The translations under genes and the position numbers were made by a program. A stretch of 64,000 nucleotides of DNA from Amycolatopsis sp. CA-230715 (GTDB lineage Bacteria > Actinomycetota > Actinomycetes > Mycobacteriales > Pseudonocardiaceae), in NCBI RefSeq assembly GCF_018736145.1, contig NZ_CP059997.1, positions 2,851,501 through 2,915,500 on the forward strand, read 5' to 3'. The notes under the pieces were generated by a model. It saw only the letters and a list, made by a program, of their open reading frames with translations. It did not search any database and was not told the origin of the DNA. Shown piece after piece: positions 41,427-48,875 of the stretch (position 1 is the first letter of the stretch; every line of letters starts with the position of its first letter).

Positions 41427-41725
41427 CGCGCGTCCTCCGGCGCGGCCTCCAGCTCGCGCACCCGCGCGCGCAGCTCGTCGATCTCGGCACCGAGCCGGTG
41501 CATCACCCAGTCCACTTCGGACATCTTGTAGCCGCGCAGCACCAGCTGGTAGCGGACGCTCTGCACGTCCTCACCGGTGATGCCGTCGACGGGGAGTCTC
41601 GTCGGGGAGCTGCCCGGCGCCAGCGGCGCCATCTCCTCGCCACGGCCGAACACGACCGCGGCGAGCAGGAACACCACGGCCGCGACGAGGAGCATCACAA
41701 CGAGGTAGATCAACGCGGTGGTCAC
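41423..41725 (-). CDS. Small membrane protein with DivIVA-like tail
   Basis: A 100-residue protein. One membrane span (LIYLVVMLLVAAVVFLLAAVVFG) is followed by a linker and a DivIVA-like helical segment (GITGEDVQSVRYQLVLRGYKMSEVDWVMHRLGAEIDELRARVRELEAA). A similar membrane-DivIVA protein lies beside gpgS and tagA in mycobacteria (Rv1209). The GTG at 41725 overlaps the preceding stop (GTGA). It may recruit partners to curved membrane or the pole; the sequence does not prove this. Confidence 0.8.
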   Translation of the reverse strand: MTTALIYLVVMLLVAAVVFLLAAVVFGRGEEMAPLAPGSSPTRLPVDGITGEDVQSVRYQLVLRGYKMSEVDWVMHRLGAEIDELRARVRELEAAPEDAR

Positions 41726-42402
41726 GCCACGATCGTGACACAGGACGCCGACAGACGGCGCGCCAGCACGACGAGCCACGCCGTCAACGCGACGGAAAGC
41801 GCCACCACGGCCACACACGGCACGGACAGCATGAGCCTGGCGGCGTCGATGATCCCGGTGGCGCCGAGCAGCAGCGCCTGGGTGGCCACGAGCACACTGA
41901 CCGCCACCGCGAGGAACAGCCGGAGCCAGCGCATCAGCCGGACGGTACCGGCGCGGCGGGCGCCGAACCGGGTGCCGACCAGCGCGAGCAGCGCGAACCC
42001 GGGCAGCACGCCCTGCCACACCGCGTCGTAGACCCAGGCGATCACGACGTACCAGTGCGGGGTCGGCGTGTGCAGCTGCGACCACGAGCCCCACCACACG
42101 CCCCTGGCGACCTCCCACATCAGGTGGGTCGCGGACAGTCCGAGGATCATCGTCCACAGCGCGCGGACCGCGCCCGCGACGGCCAGCTCGGCCTGGAACT
42201 CGCGCGCGATCACCGGTACCTCGCCGAAATCGGCCACCGCGCGCGACTGCGCCTCCGGCTCGGGGTACCCGGCATCGGCGTAGGCGGCCGCGGCGTCCTC
42301 CAGCCCGTCCCGTGCCTCGACGAGCAGGTCGCGCTTCGCGCTTCGCGGACCGTGCAGCCGCGCGCCGAGCGAACCCAGGTACCCGTCGATCACCGTGTTC
42401 AT
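41722..42402 (-). CDS. HAAS-domain membrane protein
   Basis: A 226-residue protein. The first 80 residues form a HAAS/permease-prefix-like helical domain (MNTVIDGYLGSLGARLHGPRSAKRDLLVEARDGLEDAAAAY, AVADFGEV). About five membrane segments follow, including VVIAWVYDAVWQGVLPGFALLAL and LRLFLAVAVSVLVATQALLLG. HAAS proteins are commonly encoded next to a PadR regulator, as here, and are thought to act with it. The ATG at 42402 is coupled to a tiny frame (ATGA overlap, GAGGAG just upstream). Function unknown. Confidence 0.8.
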   Translation of the reverse strand: MNTVIDGYLGSLGARLHGPRSAKRDLLVEARDGLEDAAAAYADAGYPEPEAQSRAVADFGEVPVIAREFQAELAVAGAVRALWTMILGLSATHLMWEVARGVWWGSWSQLHTPTPHWYVVIAWVYDAVWQGVLPGFALLALVGTRFGARRAGTVRLMRWLRLFLAVAVSVLVATQALLLGATGIIDAARLMLSVPCVAVVALSVALTAWLVVLARRLSASCVTIVA

Positions 42403-42440
42403 GACTCCTCCGCGGGGAAGAACACGTCGTCGGTGCTCAT
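42399..42440 (-). CDS. 13-codon frame coupling PadR to HAAS gene (candidate)
   Basis: ATG at 42440 overlaps the PadR stop (ATGA) and opens MSTDDVFFPAEES before a TGA that overlaps the HAAS start (ATGA). The GAGGAG inside it is the ribosome-binding site of the HAAS gene. It may be a real coupling peptide, or only a bridge; too short to prove. Confidence 0.3.
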   Translation of the reverse strand: MSTDDVFFPAEES

Positions 42441-42760
42441 GGCCGCTCCCCCAGCACGCCGCCGATCACCGTGGTGAACTCCCGCCAGTCGGCGCGTTCC
42501 GCGGCGAGTTCGCGCTGGCCCGCTCTGGTCAGCCGGTAGGTCCGGCGCTTGCGCCCGGACACGACATCCCATTCGCTGGCGAGGAACCCGGCCCGCTCCA
42601 GCCTGCGCAGCGCCGGGTACACGGTGCCGGTCGGCAGGTCGAGCGCACCGTCCGTGCGCAGTTGCAGCGCCTCGATGATCGCGTACCCGTGCAGCTTCCT
42701 GCCGTCGAGCACCGCGAGGAGCAGCGCGTCGAGGTGCCCGCGCAGAACGTCCGCCTTCAT
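42437..42760 (-). CDS. PadR-family transcriptional regulator
   Basis: A 107-residue PadR repressor: MKADVLRGHLDALLLAVLDGRKLHGYAIIEAL, TDGALDLPTGTVYPALRRLERAGFLASEWDVVSGRKRRTYRLT and a C-terminal helix. The winged helix and the dimerisation segment are complete. The ATG at 42760 starts 146 bases from the divergent cydA start, and a candidate PadR site lies in that gap, so it may control cydABDC as well as its own operon. The usual signal for PadR proteins is a small aromatic compound; nothing here indicates one. Confidence 0.88.
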   Translation of the reverse strand: MKADVLRGHLDALLLAVLDGRKLHGYAIIEALQLRTDGALDLPTGTVYPALRRLERAGFLASEWDVVSGRKRRTYRLTRAGQRELAAERADWREFTTVIGGVLGERP

Positions 42761-42846
42761 ACCTCGGCAGCCTACTGGTCCGGGGCGGGGCGGACCAGAT
42801 CGGGGAAACCCTGAGATGACTCTGAATTCATAGATTTCTCTACTAC

Positions 42847-42875
42847 ATGTCGCGTGCCTACATATAGTGTCACTA
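42847..42875. promoter_or_regulatory. Candidate PadR operator / cyd promoter region
   Basis: ATGT (42847-42850) and ACAT (42860-42863) with a 9-base spacer resemble the ATGT-N8-ACAT half-sites of PadR operators, off by one base in spacing. TAGTG-T-CACTA (42865-42875) forms an overlapping dyad. Both lie between the divergent padR-like and cydA genes, 31-60 bases before the cydA start. Confidence 0.4.
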
Positions 42876-42905
42876 CTGATCGTTCCGACCTCCGGAGGGA
42901 AGCCC

Positions 42906-44075
42906 ATGGACGCCACCGGGCTGGCACGCACCCAGTTCGCGCTCACCACCTCGTTCCACTTCCTGTTCGTCCTGCTCACCCTGGGCCTGGTGACCGCGGT
43001 CGCGATCATGCAGACCCGGTACGCGCTCGGCGGGAAGGCCGAGCTGCGGCGGATGACCCGGTTCTGGGGAAAGCTCTACGTCATCAACTACGCACTGGGA
43101 ATCGCGACCGGAATCGTGATGGAGTTCCAGTTCGGGCTCAACTGGACGGGCCTTTCCGCGGTGGCCGGTGACGTGTTCGGCGCGCCGCTGGCGATCGAAA
43201 CGCTGGTCGCCTTCTTCCTCGAATCGACATTCCTCGGCCTGTGGATCTTCGGCTGGGACCGGCTCGGGAAGCGGGTACACCTCGCGCTCATCTGGCTGGT
43301 GGCGCTGACCGCGTACGCGTCGGCGTACTTCATCATGGTGGCGAACTCGTTCCTGCAGAACCCGGCGGGCGCCACCCCGCGCGACGGCAAGCTCGCCCTC
43401 GACGACTTCGGCGCGCTGCTGGCCAATCCGGCGCTGGTGTCCGCGCTGCCGCACCTGCTGGCCGGCGCGCTGCTGACCGGCGGCGCGTTCGTCACCGGGG
43501 TGTCGGCGTACCACTTCCTCAAGCGCACCACCGAAATCGAGTTCTTCCGCCGCTCGATGCGCGTCGGCGTGGTGCTGAGCCTGGTCAGCTCGCCGTTCGT
43601 GATCAACCAGGGCTTCGAACAGTTCGGGAAGATCAGGGGCTACCAGCCGGGCAAGCTCGAAGACCCGGCGATCGGCGCGCCGCTCGGCGTGATGATCATG
43701 CTCGGCTTCGTGCTGTTCGTCGCGGCCGCGCTCGGTGCCGTGCTGCTCTACCGGAACCTGATCACCAGGGCCAGGCCGCTGCTCTACCTCATGGTGTTCG
43801 GCATCCCGTTGCCCTTCGTGGCCGCGATCTGCGGCTGGCTGGTCCGCGAGATCGGGCGCCAGCCGTGGCTGGTCAACGGCTACCTGCGCACCTCCGACGC
43901 GGTCGCGGGCATCCCGGCAGGGCAGGTGCTGGTGTCCCTGCTCGTTTTCGTGCTGCTGTTCGCCGGGCTCGCCGTCGCCGACTGGGTGCTGATGGCCAGG
44001 ATCGCCCGCCGCGGCCCGGAAACGGCCGTGCCCGAACCCGATGACGAACCCCGTCTAGTCCTCAGTGGAGTGTGA
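42906..44075 (+). CDS. cydA: Cytochrome bd oxidase subunit I, without most of the Q-loop
   Basis: A 389-residue CydA (usual length about 450-520). The haem b595 histidine is in TTSFHFLFVLLTLG near residue 19. The acidic proton-path motif is LESTFLGLWIFGWDRLGKRVHL near 105. The second haem histidine is in PHLLAGALLTGGAFVTG near 183. GRQPWLVNGYLRT near 330 and an SDAVAG end are family-typical. Between the sixth and seventh segments only GFEQFGKIRGYQPGKLEDPAIGAPLG remains, so the normal quinol-binding Q-loop (KLAAxE and about 60-130 residues) is missing. The ATG at 42906 has GGAGGG six bases upstream. It heads cydABDC. Confidence 0.88.
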   Translation: MDATGLARTQFALTTSFHFLFVLLTLGLVTAVAIMQTRYALGGKAELRRMTRFWGKLYVINYALGIATGIVMEFQFGLNWTGLSAVAGDVFGAPLAIETLVAFFLESTFLGLWIFGWDRLGKRVHLALIWLVALTAYASAYFIMVANSFLQNPAGATPRDGKLALDDFGALLANPALVSALPHLLAGALLTGGAFVTGVSAYHFLKRTTEIEFFRRSMRVGVVLSLVSSPFVINQGFEQFGKIRGYQPGKLEDPAIGAPLGVMIMLGFVLFVAAALGAVLLYRNLITRARPLLYLMVFGIPLPFVAAICGWLVREIGRQPWLVNGYLRTSDAVAGIPAGQVLVSLLVFVLLFAGLAVADWVLMARIARRGPETAVPEPDDEPRLVLSGV

Positions 44076-44078
44076 ACC

Positions 44079-45068
44079 GTGGTGACCTTCTTCTGGTGCG
44101 TGCTCGGCGCGCTCATCGCGGGCTACTTCGCCTTGGCGGGCAACGACTACGGCACCGCGATCCTGCTGCGCGCGCTCACCCGCGACGAACCGGGGCGGCG
44201 GCGCGCGCTCGGCGCGATCGGCCCGTTCTTCCTGGCCAACCAGGTGTGGCTGGTGGCCGCCGTCGGCGTGCTCTTCGGCGCGTTCCCCCATCTCGAAGGA
44301 AAACTCTTCGCCGGCGCGTACCTGGTGATCGTGCTGCTGCTGGCCGGGCTCGTCATGGTCACCGCCGCCGTCCAGCTCCGCAGCAGGCGCCCCGGCGGCG
44401 AGCGGCGCGCCTGGGACGGGCTGATCGTCACCGGCGCGGTGCTCACCACCGGGTCGTGGGGGCTGTTCGTCGGCAATCTCGTGCGGGGGCTGCCGGTCGA
44501 GGGGCGCACGGTCACCGAGCTGTTCGACCTACGTTCGCTCGTCTGGGCGTTCGGCTTCGTGGCGCTGTTCGCCTTGCAGGGCGCGGTTTTCCTCGCCGCG
44601 CGGGGCAGCGACGAGATCGCGGCCAGGGCGCGTCGGCTCGCGCGCGTGCTGCTGCCGCCGGTCGTTTCGTTCGTGCTCGTGGTGACGGTGTGGACGGCGC
44701 TGGACCCGGGAGCCGCCGTCACGAACCCGATCGCGGGGATCGGCACGGCGGCGCTCGCGCTGGCCGCGCTCCTGGTGGCGTGGCTCGCGCTCGCCGCGCG
44801 CCGGGCGCGGACCGCCCTGCTCGCGTGCATGGCGCTGGCCACGACCCCCGCACTGGCCGTCGGCCTGCTCCGGTACCCGCGGGTGCTGATCTCGACCGAC
44901 CACCTCGACGGCGGCCTGACCGTGGCGCAGGCGGCGAGCGCGCCCGAATCGCTCGACGTGCTCGCGGTCGTCACCCCGCCGGTGCTGGTGCTCGTGGCCG
45001 TGGTCCAGGGCTGGACCTGGCTGGCCAACCGCCGCCGCGTCGGCGCCGCCTCGGTTCTGCACTTCTGA
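44079..45068 (+). CDS. cydB: Cytochrome bd oxidase subunit II
   Basis: A 329-residue CydB with eight to nine membrane segments, starting VTFFWCVLGALIAGYFALAGNDYGTAILLRALTRDE, which carries the conserved GxDxG-type motif of the family (here GNDYG). IGPFFLANQVWLVAAVGVLFGAFP is also typical. It pairs with CydA in the terminal oxidase. The GTG at 44079 follows the cydA stop by three bases with GTGGAG upstream; its own stop shares a base with the cydD start. The shortened CydA should be judged together with this normal-length CydB. Confidence 0.9.
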   Translation: MVTFFWCVLGALIAGYFALAGNDYGTAILLRALTRDEPGRRRALGAIGPFFLANQVWLVAAVGVLFGAFPHLEGKLFAGAYLVIVLLLAGLVMVTAAVQLRSRRPGGERRAWDGLIVTGAVLTTGSWGLFVGNLVRGLPVEGRTVTELFDLRSLVWAFGFVALFALQGAVFLAARGSDEIAARARRLARVLLPPVVSFVLVVTVWTALDPGAAVTNPIAGIGTAALALAALLVAWLALAARRARTALLACMALATTPALAVGLLRYPRVLISTDHLDGGLTVAQAASAPESLDVLAVVTPPVLVLVAVVQGWTWLANRRRVGAASVLHF

Positions 45069-46657
45069 TGGGACGGCTACCCGGACTCCGCCCGTACCTG
45101 GTCCGGCTGGGCGTGCTGAACGCGGCCGTCGCGGCGGTGGTCCTGCTGCTGGCGGAGTTGCTCGAGTCGGTGCTCACCGCACCGGCGACGGGGACCGTGG
45201 CACTGCTCGGCGCCGTCGCCGCCGTGCGGGGACTGCTCTTCTGGGGACACGGCGCGCTGACCGGCCACCAGGCGGCTACGGTGAAGGAAACCTTGCGCGC
45301 CAGGGTTTTCTCGTCACTGACCGTCCGAAGTGGAGCGAATCCCGGCGAGGCGGCGACCTTGGTCACCAAGGGGGTCGGCGCGATCGACGGGTACGTCGCG
45401 GACTACCTCCCCGCGCTGGTGTCCGCCGTGGTGCTGCCGATCGCCGTGCTCGTCCGGCTGTGTGCCGCGGACCTGGCCTCCGCGCTCGTCATCGCGGTGA
45501 CGCTGCCGCTGATCCCGGTGTTCGCGATCCTCGTCGGCAAGCACACCAAGGCCCGCACCGCGAAGCGGTGGCGGTCGCTGTCCACTTTGGGCGGTCACTT
45601 CCTCGACGCGCTGACGGGGCTCACCACGCTGAAGCTGTTCGGCAGGGCGGGTGCGCAGGCACGCGTGGTACGGGCGATGGCCGACGCGCACGCCCGCACC
45701 ACCATGCGGACGCTGCGGACGGCGTTCCTCTCGGGGCTGGTGCTCGAACTGGTCGCGACGCTGTCCGTCGCGCTCGTCGCGGTACCCGTCGGATTCCGCC
45801 TGCTGGCGGGAGGTTTGGACGCGCACACGGCGGTGCTCGTGCTGCTGCTCGCGCCGGAAGCGTACTTGCCACTGCGCGCCGCGGGCGCCCGGTTCCACGC
45901 GAGTGCGGACGGGCTCGCCACGCTCGCGAAGGTCGGCGAACACCCGGCGGCACCGGCACGGGCTCGTCGCAGGCCGCCGGACCTCCGCACCGCGACGATC
46001 CGGTTCGACCGCGTGACCGTGCGCCACGGCGACACCGTCGCACTGTCCGAAGTGGACCTCATCGTCGAACCCGGTGAGCGGCTCGCACTCGTCGGGCCCA
46101 GTGGCGCGGGGAAGAGCACGGCGCTTTCGGTGCTGCTCGGGTTCACCGCGCCGTCGGCAGGGCGGGTGCTCGTCGGCGAGGCGGACCTTCGCGAGCTCGA
46201 CCAGGACGCCTGGCTGGCGCGGGTCGCGTGGCTGCCGCAGCGGCCGACCCTGTTCGCGGCCTCGATCACCGAGAACCTGGCGCTCGGCCGCGCGCGGACA
46301 CCCGCCGAAATCGAGGCGGCGGCGAAGGCCGCGATGCTCGACGAAGTGGTCCGCGCCCTTCCCGGCGGCTACGCCACGCGTCTCGGCGAGCGCGGGCTGG
46401 GGCTGTCTTCCGGGCAGTGCCAGCGCGTCGGGCTCGCGCGGGCGCTGCTGCGGACCGAAGCGGACCTGCTCCTGTTCGACGAACCGACCGCACGGCTGGA
46501 CAACCGGACCGAGGCCGCGGTGCTCGCGACAGCGCGCGCGTTGCTGCCCGGCCGCACCGCGGTCCTGGTGGCGCACCGCCCCGCGCTGCTCACCGTGGCG
46601 AGCCGCGTCGTCGAACTGCGCGGTGGCCGGATCGCGGGTGCGCCGTGCGCCGCCTGA
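45068..46657 (+). CDS. cydD: Thiol reductant/haem ABC exporter CydD
   Basis: A 529-residue ABC protein with an N-terminal membrane domain (about six helices) and a C-terminal ATPase. Walker A is GPSGAGKST near residue 345, the Q-loop AWLPQRPTLFA, the signature degenerate (GLSSGQCQRVGLARALL, with serine and cysteine replacing GG and R/Q), and Walker B DLLLFDEPTARLD. CydDC exports cysteine/glutathione-type thiols (or transports haem) and is needed to assemble cytochrome bd. The ATG at 45068 overlaps the cydB stop by one base. It is homologous to cydC, and the 3' end overlaps cydC by 13 bases. Confidence 0.9.
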   Translation: MGRLPGLRPYLVRLGVLNAAVAAVVLLLAELLESVLTAPATGTVALLGAVAAVRGLLFWGHGALTGHQAATVKETLRARVFSSLTVRSGANPGEAATLVTKGVGAIDGYVADYLPALVSAVVLPIAVLVRLCAADLASALVIAVTLPLIPVFAILVGKHTKARTAKRWRSLSTLGGHFLDALTGLTTLKLFGRAGAQARVVRAMADAHARTTMRTLRTAFLSGLVLELVATLSVALVAVPVGFRLLAGGLDAHTAVLVLLLAPEAYLPLRAAGARFHASADGLATLAKVGEHPAAPARARRRPPDLRTATIRFDRVTVRHGDTVALSEVDLIVEPGERLALVGPSGAGKSTALSVLLGFTAPSAGRVLVGEADLRELDQDAWLARVAWLPQRPTLFAASITENLALGRARTPAEIEAAAKAAMLDEVVRALPGGYATRLGERGLGLSSGQCQRVGLARALLRTEADLLLFDEPTARLDNRTEAAVLATARALLPGRTAVLVAHRPALLTVASRVVELRGGRIAGAPCAA

Positions 46658-48312
46658 CGCTCTGGGGCGTCACCCGCACCGACCTCCGCCGGCTCGGGGT
46701 GGCGACCGCGCTGGCTGCCTCCGCCGAACTCGCCGGGCTCCTGCTCATGGCGACCGCGGCCTGGCTGCTCCTCCGCGCCGCCGAGCAGCCGCCGATCGCC
46801 GCGCTCACGGTGGCGATCGTCGCGGTGCGCACGCTCGCACTGCTGCGCGGCGGCCTGCGCTACGCCGAACGGCTGGCCGGGCACGAAGTGGTGCTGCGGT
46901 ACCTCGGCGCGCTGCGCGGTCGGGTGTACGAAACCCTGACCGCGCAACGTTCTTCGCGGTTTTCGAGCGGCGACCTTCTTTCCCGGCTGGTGTCCGATGT
47001 GGACGCCGCACAGGACGCCGTGCTGCGCTGCCTCCTCCCGGCGCTGGTCGCGCTGGTGACGAGTTCGGCCGCGGTGCTCGGCGCACTGACGTTTTCCGCC
47101 CCCGTCGCGGTGGCACTCGCGACCGGGCTGGCGCTGGCAAGTGGGGTACTCCCCGTTTTGTCCGCGCGATCGGCGAAGCGGGCCGCCGACGCGGACGCTC
47201 CCGCGCTCGCCGCGTTGGCCGACTCGGCGATCGACCTCGCACGGGGCGCCGACGAACTGCGTGCTTTCGGCGCGGCTGACCGCGCGGTGACCGAGGCCAA
47301 GACTGTCGCAAGTGGACTCGCCAACCGTGCGCGGCGACGGGCGGGTTCACCGCTTCCCGGTGCTGGGGCGGCGATCCAGGTGCTGACGACGCTCGCGGTG
47401 TGCGTCGCCGCGAGCGGGCTGAGCGCACCCGTGGTCGCCGCGCTCGGACTCGGCACGATGGCGGTGTTCGAGACCGTTCTCCCGCTCGCCACCGCGGCCC
47501 GGCGCTGGACCGAAGTCGGCGAACCCTTGCGGCGGCTGCACCAGCTCCTGTCCGAACCGATTCCCCGCGACGGCACCCGGCCGGTGCCCGCCGGGAGTGT
47601 CCACTTCGGCCTTCGCGGGGTCGGGGTCCGCTATCCGAACCGGCCGACACCCGCGCTGCGGGGCGTCGATCTGGATCTTCCGCAGGGCAGGCGCGTCGCG
47701 CTCGTCGGGCCGAGCGGGTCCGGCAAGAGCACACTGCTCGCCGCGCTCGCCGGACAGGTCGAGACCACTTCGGGCGCGCTGACGCTGGACGGGCGGGCGC
47801 TCGGCGCCTACCCCGCCGAGCGCCTGCCGATCGCCGGCGCGCTCGCCGACGCGCACGTGTTCCGCGCGACCGTCCGCGAGAACCTGTTGCTGGCCAAGCC
47901 TTCCGCGACCGACGGCGAACTGCTCGCGGCGTGCCGCGCGGCCGGTTCCGACGTCGACCTGGACCGGCTCCCCGGCACCGACGGCGGCGAGCTGTCCGGC
48001 GGGCAACGGCAACGGCTGCTGCTCGCCAGGGCGCTGCTCTCCGACGCGCCGGTGCTCCTGCTCGACGAACCGGTGGAAGGGCTCAACCCCGCGCACGCGG
48101 ACGCCGTGCTGCGGTCGGTGCTCGCCGCCGCGGCGGGCCGGACCGTCGTGCTGGCCACCCACCAGCCCGCGCCACTGCCCGGTTTCGACGAGATCCTCGT
48201 GCTCGACGAAGGCGAAGTCGTCGAACGCGGCACGCACGCCGAACTCGTCGCGCACGCCGGTTACTACGCCGAGCACTACCTCGCCTCACCCGGACGTGCG
48301 CATATGCCTTGA
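46645..48312 (+). CDS. cydC: Thiol reductant/haem ABC exporter CydC
   Basis: A 555-residue ABC exporter half. The membrane domain runs to about 320 (RLGVATALAASAELAGLLLMATAAWLLLRA, VRTLALLRGGLRYAERLAGHEVVLRYLGALR). The ATPase has Walker A GPSGSGKST near 355, the signature LSGGQRQRLLLARALL, and Walker B PVLLLDEPVEGLN. It forms a heterodimer with CydD. The GTG at 46645 overlaps the cydD end. The signature is canonical here and degenerate in CydD, a common asymmetry in such heterodimers. It ends the cyd operon; an SRPBCC gene follows after 53 bases. Confidence 0.9.
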   Translation: MRRLTLWGVTRTDLRRLGVATALAASAELAGLLLMATAAWLLLRAAEQPPIAALTVAIVAVRTLALLRGGLRYAERLAGHEVVLRYLGALRGRVYETLTAQRSSRFSSGDLLSRLVSDVDAAQDAVLRCLLPALVALVTSSAAVLGALTFSAPVAVALATGLALASGVLPVLSARSAKRAADADAPALAALADSAIDLARGADELRAFGAADRAVTEAKTVASGLANRARRRAGSPLPGAGAAIQVLTTLAVCVAASGLSAPVVAALGLGTMAVFETVLPLATAARRWTEVGEPLRRLHQLLSEPIPRDGTRPVPAGSVHFGLRGVGVRYPNRPTPALRGVDLDLPQGRRVALVGPSGSGKSTLLAALAGQVETTSGALTLDGRALGAYPAERLPIAGALADAHVFRATVRENLLLAKPSATDGELLAACRAAGSDVDLDRLPGTDGGELSGGQRQRLLLARALLSDAPVLLLDEPVEGLNPAHADAVLRSVLAAAAGRTVVLATHQPAPLPGFDEILVLDEGEVVERGTHAELVAHAGYYAEHYLASPGRAHMP

Positions 48313-48365
48313 CCGGAAAATAGCCGGAGTGGCATATTGGCCGCATCGACCCCGAAGGAGGCGGC

Positions 48366-48875
48366 ATGGATCGCGGCACGTTCATCGAGCACGAGGGCAG
48401 GCCCGCGGTGCGGTTCCAGCGCACCTACGCCCACCCCGTGGACCGCCTCTGGGCGGCCATCACGGAAACCGAGGACCTCGCGCACTGGTTCCCGTCGAAG
48501 GTGGTGCTCGAAGGCAGGATCGGTGGCACGGTGGCGTTTTCGCACGACCCGAACATCGAAGACGACCACGGCACGGTGCTCGCCTACGACCCGCCGCGCA
48601 AACTGGCCTACACCTGGGGCGGCGACGAACTGCACTTCGAGCTGGCGCCCACGGCGGACGGGTGCGCGCTGACCCTGATCAACGTGCTCGAAGCGCGCGA
48701 CGGCGCGGCGCGCAACGCGGCAGGCTGGGCCGTCTGCCTCGCCGAGCTGGACAAGCACGTGGCAGGTGGGGTCGCGGAGGGCCCGCACAGCGACTCCGCC
48801 GAACCGTGGCAGCCGCTGTACGACGCCTACGTCGCGGCCGGAATGCCTTCCGGCGCCCCGATTCCCGGCAAGTGA
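48366..48875 (+). CDS. SRPBCC (AHSA1-like) protein
   Basis: A 169-residue START-fold protein of the AHSA1 group: RFQRTYAHPVDRLWAAITETEDLAHWFPSKVVLEGRIGGTVAFSHDP, HGTVLAYDPPRKLAYTWGGDELHFEL and LDKHVAGGVAEG. These proteins bind hydrophobic ligands or act as stress chaperone co-factors in other organisms. The ATG at 48366 has GAAGGAGG upstream. Its stop overlaps the GTG start of the MFS transporter (GTGA), so it may bind or modify what the transporter exports. That is an inference from coupling only. Confidence 0.85.
   Translation: MDRGTFIEHEGRPAVRFQRTYAHPVDRLWAAITETEDLAHWFPSKVVLEGRIGGTVAFSHDPNIEDDHGTVLAYDPPRKLAYTWGGDELHFELAPTADGCALTLINVLEARDGAARNAAGWAVCLAELDKHVAGGVAEGPHSDSAEPWQPLYDAYVAAGMPSGAPIPGK

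Noticed and set aside
45068..46657. CydD judged inactive because of the LSSGQC signature.
   Set aside because: Degenerate signatures on one half are common in heterodimeric ABC exporters and the other half (CydC) is canonical.
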